Shown here: positions 57,471 to 64,000 of the stretch, in pieces
Numbering within the stretch: position 1 is the stretch's first letter
How the letters are laid out: the number at the start of each line of letters is the position of its first letter
From: Erythroxylum novogranatense
Taxonomy: Eukaryota > Streptophyta > Magnoliopsida > Malpighiales > Erythroxylaceae
Length of the DNA: 64,000 nt
Direction: 5' to 3'
Assembly: GCA_029891385.1 (NCBI GenBank)
Contig: CM057228.1
Span: 59,837,783-59,901,782 of the forward strand
The notes under the pieces: generated by a model
Databases searched by the model: none
Told to the model about the DNA's origin: nothing
What the model saw: only the letters and a program-made list of their open reading frames with translations
Program-made: the position numbers and the translations under genes

Positions 57471-57815
57471 ACGGGTGGGGTGTGGGGTCCAAAATTAAAA
57501 GGTGCTTTTTTAATGTTGGACCCCACACTGGTGTGAAATGCTAGCCAGTGTGGGGTCCAACATTAAAAAGCGCGCTTTTAATGTTGGATCCCACACCCAC
57601 CATCAGGTGTTTGCGAGTTATCTTGCGGCGTGTTTTCTGGGTTATACTGCAAACATCCAACACAAATTGGTATTGTCCTCTTTGGTCAGGATTCGAACCC
57701 CTGACCTCAAGGTTTTGTTGCTTTTACAAGCACGCCTTTTACCATTAAGCCAATTGGCAAACATACGCCGCAGTATAACCTGCAAACACCTACGGGAGGG
57801 GTGTGGGGTCCAACA
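57471..57815. repeat. Foldback structure of alternating inverted repeats
   Basis: A 13-15 bp motif, GTGTGGGGTCCAACA, occurs five times in alternating orientation: 57480-57492, 57514-57528 (inverted), 57548-57562, 57582-57596 (inverted) and 57801-57815. Neighbouring pairs form strong hairpins, with arms of 18 (57514-57562) and about 24 bp (57548-57596). The outer part, 57582-57815, is framed by imperfect inverted repeats of about 55 bp, which also share AGGTGTTTGC and TGCGGCGT phrases. Between them lies a tRNA-like segment. It resembles a foldback-type or MITE-like element, but no known family was recognised. Confidence 0.88.
57684..57758 (-). ncRNA. tRNA-like segment with Pol III A and B boxes
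   Basis: On the minus strand, TTGGCTTAATGGTAA (57753-57739) fits an A box. GGTTCGAATCC (57699-57689) is a perfect B box, 40 bases further on. The B box lies in a stem of 7 bp (GGTCAGG/CCTGACC). The anticodon arm does not fold well, so it is not a working tRNA. It is more likely a SINE-type or tRNA-derived relic. Confidence 0.6.
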
Positions 57816-58130
57816 GGTTAAAGAACAACAAATTAATAAAATCTGCTTAGTTAGGGTGTAGGTCGGGATTGAACCGAAGAACCGGATCCCTATCGAATTC
57901 CCCACATTTATCATTTTATTGCATGTTTTCTTTATTTTTTTTTGCTAATTATTTTTGTTTTTATTTTTCTTTGAAAAAGGCAAAACCCCCCCATCAAGTG
58001 TAAACACCAATTAATTTCTTTTCATAAACTTTACACACACTCTCTGTGGGATCGACCTAGACTTGCCACTGCTACAGTAGTAGTCTAGTTATTTTAATTT
58101 TAATTAGCGTTACGACGCGCGGTCAAATTT

Positions 58131-58148
58131 TGGTGCCGTTGCTGGGGA
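58131..58148 (+). promoter_or_regulatory. Primer-binding site of D, second interior
   Basis: TGGTGCCGTTGCTGGGGA is equivalent to 47012-47029, but differs from it at two C/T positions. Such C-to-T changes fit decay of methylated cytosines. Confidence 0.8.
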
Positions 58149-58270
58149 GTGCGGTGTTTCAGTTTTTGTTTGTGATTTAATTGGTGTTTTGTATATATTT
58201 GTTCGTGATTAATTTCTTTTCTGTTATTTTGTGATCTTTTCATTTTTATTTCGTGTTAAAAAAAATCAAT

Positions 58271-59254
58271 ATGGATGGAAGTAATTTCTTTTATAATTCA
58301 TATTCTCAATCTTATAACAATGTTTGGACTGATCACCCTAACTTTTGTGATGGATGGGATAATCAGCAGAATTACTTCCATGATAGTTTGCAGGACGCAC
58401 AACAATTCTCGTATAGACCAGAAGCTTCCTATCACAACTCCGGCCCATCTCTGGAAGAGTTGATGTTACAATTGCAAGAGAATATTTTACAATTCCAGAA
58501 GGATGGAGGGCAATTTCCAAAAGACACATATTCTAGCGCCCAAGATTCGAAGAGACAAAATAATTCACTTGTATCTTTAGAAAAACTTGTTAATACTATG
58601 GCTGTTAACAATTTGCAATTTCAACAGGATATGCAGCAGGAGATGCAAGAATTCCGACAAGAGACAAAAACTAGCCAACCTGGTTCAAGTACATCTTTAG
58701 AAGAATTGGTTAACAAACCTGTTGCTAACCCTTTGCAATTTCATCAGGAAACAAAAGCAAGCTATTAGAGGATGGAACACCTAATGGGTCAGATGGCAGC
58801 AATCCTTGATCGCCTACAAGCGCAAAGCGAAGAGGACCAGCCGTATCAACCCGAGGTGTACTTAATTGAAGTCTGTGCGGAAAATTTGCAAAGTGATGAG
58901 GAGTTTGAGAATTTGAAGGTCAACCCTCAACGAATTGTTTGTGTCGAAGAAGTGGAGAAGGAGCTAGAAGCCAAAAAGGATACATCTTTTAGCTCAGAGG
59001 TAAGTACTGAGTCTATGATTATTTTTTAGACTAATTTTTTACCTTTGCATTACAAATTGGAGGAGTTAAATGATGAAGAAAAAGGTGAAGAGACGTTTCA
59101 AATATTTTCGGAATGTATAGACTCAATTGGAATTGAGAAGCTGAGGATAGGGAAGGCCCTGAATAAGGATGATGATCAACTAAAACCTTATCCGGAACTA
59201 CCTCACATAGTGGAGCTGCATGTGATACATGAAGATCACAATTTTGTGACGTGA
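58271..59254 (+). pseudogene. Gag-derived ORF of element D, second copy
   Basis: The ATG at 58271 opens the same protein as at 47152. The frame is better preserved here: it is open to a TAG at 58766-58768, where the first copy has CAG. It is open again to the shared TAG at 59027-59029, then continues in the same frame to 59252-59254. The sequence is Gln/Glu-rich with LEELML, LQFQQDMQQEMQEF and MEHLMGQM phrases. No zinc knuckle, protease or RT is present. The high similarity to the first copy agrees with a tandem origin. Confidence 0.77.
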
Positions 59255-59298
59255 GGAGAAGAAGGAGTCGAGCCACCGACCCTAAAAAAAGACACTTC

Positions 59299-59314
59299 TT
59301 GGGAGGCAACCCAA
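59299..59314 (+). other. Conserved hairpin after the ORF of D, copy 2
   Basis: TTGGG-AGGCAA-CCCAA, identical to 48177-48192. Confidence 0.75.
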
Positions 59315-60858
59315 GGGAAGTAAATTTCTTTTCCTTTATATTTTCGCATTACTTTTTTTTTGCATGTATGTTTTCGAATTTGTTTGTTTTACTTGTTTTT
59401 AAGTTTTCAATCAAAATGAGAGAAAGAATAAAACAAATGAAACAAACATTTTCTCGTTTTCTATTGCTTCTGGGATTATATGATCATGAGTAGAGTGTGA
59501 ATTGACTAGATAATTTCATAGCAACTTTAGCATGTACTTTTGCTCTTGTGATTGGTCGATATGCATTATCTTTAAAAGAGTAGTGACTAATGGTAGACAA
59601 AGCCAGTGAGATTTTGAGCCTTATTTGACTGACACATCTATATCAATCTCATTGCTTTATGACAATGTGTGACCTTCATGACATGTACGTCCCAATTTTG
59701 CATTGAATTTCTATTCGAGACCACATTTTATCACATGCATTAACATGGATATGATTACGCATTCTTTGTTTTTCATAAGCTACATTGGCCAAATGACCTA
59801 CCCTATTGACATGATTTTTCCTTTGATAAAACCCTTTGAGCTTTAACCTTTCTTTTTGTATAAACCACATTTTATGCTTTTAAACTTAACCAAATGGCCT
59901 ACCTAAGTCATAAAGCTAGTGGAATATTTGTGATTGTTGAGGTTGTGGATGTACAAAATTCTAAGTGTGGGGGTGTATATATGTAAGGGTTGGTTATAAT
60001 CTTGGGATGTTATTTTATGTCTTATCATTGAGATTCCCATGTTGATATAGTTTATTTTAATTTTTACAAGGAAAAAAGAAAGAAAAGAAAAAAAGAAAAA
60101 AAAGAGAAACAAAAGAAATTGAAAAAAAAAGAAAAAAAACTGTTTAAAATTAATTTATCAAGGAAGAATTGCATTTGTGTTTAAAAGTTGTTTATGATTC
60201 ATGCATCTTCCTAGTGTTGTAATGGTTGAGTTATTTGAGAATGTTGAAGATAAGGTAGAGATTTGCTTGAAAGGGTCAATTTTCTGATTTCATTGAGATA
60301 AATTTTAAGAGTGATTCCTTTAGATTAATATATGCTTCATGTGGTTTGTGTGTGAGAGCTGAATGAGGTCGTGAGATGTAATTTTTGCATTCGTCATAAC
60401 TGATGGTACTCAGTTTTTGATTGAGTGTTACTTTGTTTCACTAGCTTTGATGACTTTCATGCTACTTAAGCCAAATATACCTCACCTTACCCTTGCCCCC
60501 ATTACAACCTTGAAAAGTCCTTTGATTCATGATTTTGCATGTGACTATTAGTGGTGGAGAAATGAAATGATATGCAAAGTTATGGATTGTCATGATCATG
60601 AATCGTATTGAGTGTACCTATTGATATATTTTAATTAAACACATTTTTCGAGTTTACCATTAGATTGCTCAGTTTTTGAAGATATTGAATGTTGATTGAT
60701 CATGAGTAAAAGCTTAGAATGTTGATTTCTTGCTATGATTTTTGAAAGTTATTCATCTTTGTTTATGATTATATTGTCTTCAAAAATATGGGAATTGAGT
60801 AAATGTTTCGGATCTTTGTGCTTAATTTGGATGTTTTTCCCAAGGACGGTCAAAAGCT
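59315..60858 (+). other. Long 3' non-coding region of D, copy 2
   Basis: It mirrors 48193-49728, with the internal polypurine-like tract at 59963-59975 and a purine-only run at 60068-60137. No credible gene was seen. Confidence 0.6.
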
Positions 60859-60873
60859 AAGTGTGGGGGTATT
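60859..60873 (+). promoter_or_regulatory. Polypurine tract of D, second interior
   Basis: AAGTGTGGGGGTATT lies directly before TGATATGTGC. Confidence 0.88.
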
Positions 60874-62510
60874 TGATATGTGCTTAATTGTTAATATTTT
60901 TAATTATTTTCATTTAGCGATTATCGATACAAAAATGATTAAAATACTTACTTTAATTCATATTTGTTTTTAGGTACAATTCGGAAGCAAAGAAATTAAA
61001 GTGAGTCGAAAGCACGACATTTGGGTCATTTTTTGAAGATTTATTTTTGCTTGTCTTTATAGAAAAAAAAAAGAAGACAAAAAAAATGATACAAAGAGGA
61101 AGCCATAAGCGAAAACGACAACAGACCATGCGTTTTATAAAACGCAAATGGCGTCTGCGTTTCATGCAAACATTATGCATGAAACGCAGATGTTTGGTGA
61201 AGAGAGGAGCTGTGTTTTAGCAGAGTGCAGACACACCAACACGCAACATTTTTGGAGACGCACAAAGCAAGGTTTTAAGTGATGTAGACCCTTATTCATC
61301 CCATCAAGCAATAGTAGAAGGAAGAATAAAACAAGCAATAGCTGAGGGGGACGGCGCTAGTGCAAGCGTGGGCGTGAGCTACGCAGAGGGTTAGAGGCTT
61401 GTGGCTTGTGGCTCGCAGCTAAAGGGAGCTGGCGTTGGACGAAGGCGCAGGCGTGGATGCTAACGCTGGCTCTAGAGAGGAGAACAACACAAAGGAAGAT
61501 ACAACATTAAATTATCCAATCATCAACAGTAGAGGACTTGCATAGTGAACAGTAAAATTGTGAGAAGCTGCGGTAGTGAGAAGGAGCTAAGGGATTTTTG
61601 GTTTTTCGGCAGACAATAAAATGAAATTTGAAGGTATTTTTCTGAAAATACCTATGAAAGGCTAAACATCCCGATGCCGGTTCGGAGGTAAAATCGACAC
61701 CGACAACCCGGGTTAAGTATTATTTTAATTATTTTGTTGTTTCTTTCTCTCATTAGAAATTGATTGTGTTATCGTATTTTAATTGATTTGGGTTTTGTGT
61801 ATGGATAATAAGATTTTCGTTATTATTCAGTTATTTGTTTATAAACCCATCGGGTATTGTGAATTGATGATTTTAATGCATTCATTGAATCGTTAATTTC
61901 AAACCCATTGCTAGAATTTCGATATAATCCGTAATTGTTATGTTGAAATTCATGTGTAGCGACTGATGATTCGTAATCATTAGGGATAACATGACCTAGG
62001 TTAAATGACCCGAACGTATGTGATTGTTGCCTTGATTAATCAGTTTTCCTAGTTCGTAATGCTATCGCCCAATTAAATCTAGAGATTGTATCCTAGGTTG
62101 TTAGTTGGTTAGGTTTAATCAACGATCGTATCTTGATTAAACAAAACCTAAGGGAAAACTCGGGTTAATTTTTAATCCATGATTAATAATTTCTAGGAGA
62201 GGTTAAAAAACAACAAATTAATAAAATCTGCTTAGTCAGGGTGTAGGCCAAGATTGAACCGGAGAACCGGATCCCTACCGAATTCCCCACATTTATCATT
62301 TTATTGCATGTTTTCTTTACTTTGTTTTTGCTAATTATTTTTGTTTTTATTTTTCTTTGAAAACTCCAAAACCCCCCATCAAGTGTAAACACTGATTAAT
62401 TTCTTTTCATAAAATTTACACACACTCTCTGTGGGATCGACCTAGACTTGCCACTGCTACAGTAGTAGTCTAGTTATTTTAATTTTGATTAGCGTTACGA
62501 CACGCGGTCA
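60874..62510 (+). mobile_element. Right LTR of element D, complete
   Basis: It is 1637 bp, from TGATATGTGC to CACGCGGTCA, uninterrupted, and serves as the reference for the two other LTRs. It is followed by ATACC and then SIRE-like accessory sequence. Confidence 0.92.
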
Positions 62511-63699
62511 ATACCTGCAGAAGGAAAAAAGGAATCGTCAAGAAAATCAATGGGAAGGACGATATCTCTTAAAGAAGGAAGCCAGGTGCAACGAAAGGAG
62601 ACAGTAACCCTAAAAAGAAAAGGGGATATGATACTTCGGAGAAGCCGAAGAAAGCAAAAAGATCACCTAGAGTTCGAACCTTGCGTCAACAGGAAGAAAA
62701 AAAAAGGAAAGAGTTGATTCATGGTGAAAACCCTAAGAAGACAACATCTCAGGTAACCAGGTCCTTAGTTTCAATTTTGAGAGAAGAATCACCAAAATTG
62801 GCTAAAGTGATTGAAATAATGTAGAAATTGGAGTTTGAGAAAGTAAAACCTCAACCTCATCAGACGTCCAGATTGATTAAGGAGAATAAAAAGGAGAAAA
62901 TCAGTACTGAGAAGAGCATTCCTGCTGTTGTTCAGAAGAAGAAGAAGACAGTGGAATGCAGTCCAGGACAGGTCAATACTTCTCAACTGTTAATAAAAGA
63001 AGACTTAAGAGTCAAGATTATTGAAAAAATTCAACCTGTCAGTAGTAACAATTCAATAATAATTAGAGAAATCCCAAAAAGATCAGTTAAGGTACAATTT
63101 CAACCTATACTAGTAAATAGTAGTACCATGCATCTGTTGAGTGAGGACGAGAAAAGTATGTATAATGTTCTAAAGGATGAAGGAACCAAAACATACCCCA
63201 CACAAATGACAAAGTAGAAGTACACTATTTTTCCAATCACAAAGAAAACTGTGATCAAGGTTGTGCCCGATTTTCAACCTCGGCCTTTCGTTGTTCGCAA
63301 TGAGGATAAAGGGAAGAAGAAAATGTATCCTAAAAGGATAAATGATCTGACAGATAAACAAATAGAAGCTGAAGTGAGAAACATTGATGAAGCATGTCAT
63401 ACAGTCCAACAAACTGGAACGTATGCTTCCCATTTCATTTCAACAGCGTCAGGAAGCAAGTGCGATCAGCAAACCACTAAAGATTCTTTTCAAGTAGATG
63501 GAAGACTTTCAAAAGGGCCATATAGATCCATTAAGGTTAGCGACCGAAGCTACTCAGTAGAGTTCTTTGTGCATCTCTTTATGCACATTATATCTTTATC
63601 AACTGTGTCTTCATTTGGTGATGTTCTACACCTATTGGGAAGACAAGTTCCAAGTCTAACTGGGCCTGATGATCTTGATCTTCCAGAACCTAACCTATC
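62511..63699 (+). pseudogene. Second, diverged copy of SIRE-like accessory region
   Basis: The charged part begins directly at the D junction, with KKAKRSPRVRTLRQQE near 62655 and RSLVSILREE near 62760. A stop lies at 62821-62823. The frame 62828-63217 is Lys-rich, then has HLLSEDEK and YPTQM. After another stop and frame change, 63251-63699 has IKVVPDFQPR, QIEAEVRNIDEAC and PDDLDLPEPNLS. All blocks follow the order of 42890-44090 but differ in many residues, so this is an older split than the D duplication. The N-terminal part is lost at the D border. The C-terminal end is cut by a likely LTR at 63700. Confidence 0.75.
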
Positions 63700-64000
63700 T
63701 GTTAGCCCCAAATTTTTTTTTTAAATTTAAGCATGATTAGATTAATTGAGTAAGTTAAGTTAGCGTAAATTGAATTGAGATTTAATTAACATGTGATAGC
63801 ATTAATGAGTTGGGTGAAGAATTAATGGAATTAAATGAGTTAGTTAGGTTTTAATGAGGTAGGAAAGAAAAGAAAGATAAAATGGGCTTAAAGATAATTG
63901 GGCCTAAGTAAGTTGTAGGACAAAGAGGAAATAAAGAGGAAGAAGAAGAAGGGAGTTAGACTTGGGCCTTTGGGCTTGGGTTAAATGAAGAAGGAGTAAA
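63700..64000. mobile_element. Start of another LTR, cut by the window end
   Basis: Homology to the accessory region stops at 63699, and the sequence continues TGTTAGCCCCAAATT. A T-run, AT-rich sequence and GGGCCTAAGT- and TTGGGCCTTTGGGC-type phrases follow, of the kind seen in gypsy LTRs here. The far end and target duplication lie outside the window, so this is provisional. Confidence 0.5.

Larger units (their letters stand above)
51075..57815 (-). mobile_element. Element C: Tekay/Del-like gypsy derivative with a 648 bp interior
   Basis: The element is flanked by the perfect target duplication GGTTA (51070-51074 and 57816-57820). It has a full LTR at 51075-55279, an interior at 55280-55927 and a second LTR starting at 55928. 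The second LTR is cut short at about 57470 and ends in a foldback structure. Orientation is minus: the PBS lies beside the right LTR and the polypurine tract beside the left LTR. No gag or pol remains, apart from the last FEDEILL-type codons. It is a non-autonomous or deleted member of the family that also produced solo LTR B. Confidence 0.9.
55928..57815 (-). mobile_element. Right (5') LTR of element C, rearranged
   Basis: It matches the left LTR from its first base (TGTTGGGACCCG) to about 57470, where CTTTATCAC of the left copy becomes CTTTACGGG. The remaining ~2.67 kb of the LTR are absent. A 345 bp foldback structure stands in their place, ending GGGGTCCAACA just before the target duplication. 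Confidence 0.88.
49744..58125 (+). mobile_element. Middle LTR of element D, split by element C
   Basis: The pieces 49744-51074 and 57821-58125 add up to the 1.64 kb of the right LTR at 60874-62510. The interruption lies after GAGGTTA. The LTR ends GCGGTCA. Confidence 0.92.
45781..62510 (+). mobile_element. Element D: tandem Athila/Tat-like non-autonomous retrotransposon (LTR-int-LTR-int-LTR)
   Basis: Three LTRs alternate with two similar interiors. They are the partial LTR 45781-47006, interior 47007-49743, LTR 49744-58125 (split by element C), interior 58126-60873 and LTR 60874-62510. Each interior has a TGGCGCC-type PBS, a gag-derived frame, two polypurine-like tracts and no protease, RT or integrase. 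It must have relied on enzymes of another element. The left LTR lacks its first 411 bp and joins the SIRE LTR. The right end joins SIRE-like accessory sequence. No target duplication can be read, because the left end is lost. Confidence 0.88.

Noticed and set aside
57684..57758. Functional tRNA gene
   Set aside because: A and B boxes are good, but the anticodon arm and acceptor stem do not pair, so it was kept only as tRNA-like.

Overview
This window looks like repetitive DNA from a flowering plant, most likely a eudicot (inference). It is AT-rich, and nearly all of it can be assigned to transposable elements. These are Ty1/copia LTR elements with initiator tRNA-Met primer sites, a SIRE-like copia, Tekay/Del-like and Athila/Tat-like Ty3/gypsy LTRs, and plant L1-type LINEs. 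I found no host protein-coding gene, no rRNA gene and no CRISPR array. Every recognisable coding region belongs to a transposon and is broken by stops or frameshifts.

Layout, left part. At 1-4063 lies the 3' part of a copia element (RT, RNase H, 3' LTR). At 4064-7070 there is a decayed plus-strand LINE ORF1 and an unclassified repeat. From about 7080 to 36900 lies one minus-strand LINE, split at 9608/34904 by a nest of later insertions. The first is a gypsy element (A, 9609-34898, target duplication TCAGC). Element A holds a solo gypsy LTR (B, 11576-16033, GCGAT) in its left LTR. In its interior it holds a complete copia element (17534-31212, ATAAT). That copia carries a 4.0 kb solo gypsy LTR (25792-29791, AGTAG) inside its 3' LTR. 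All four target duplications can be read directly, so the order of insertion is known.

Middle part (36.9-40.4 kb). This is non-coding: a 52/54 bp alternating tandem repeat, a ~210 bp tandem duplication and a truncated gypsy LTR.

Right part. At 40433-45780 is the 3' half of a SIRE-like copia element: RT-RNase H, then a long accessory reading region downstream of pol, a polypurine tract and an LTR. At 45781-62510 is a non-autonomous Athila/Tat-like element in the tandem form LTR-internal-LTR-internal-LTR. Its middle LTR is split by a gypsy element (C, 51075-57815, GGTTA) that has only 648 bp between its LTRs. The right LTR of C ends in an unusual structure of alternating inverted repeats with tRNA-like Pol III boxes. 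At 62511-63699 is a second, diverged copy of the SIRE accessory region, apparently interrupted by another LTR that runs off the window.

Nothing here forms a cooperating pathway. The interest lies in the insertion history, the palindromic arrays inside LTRs, the foldback structure in C, the tandem non-autonomous element, and the accessory protein region found in two diverged copies. Identities and boundaries come from reading the sequence; no alignment or database search was run.
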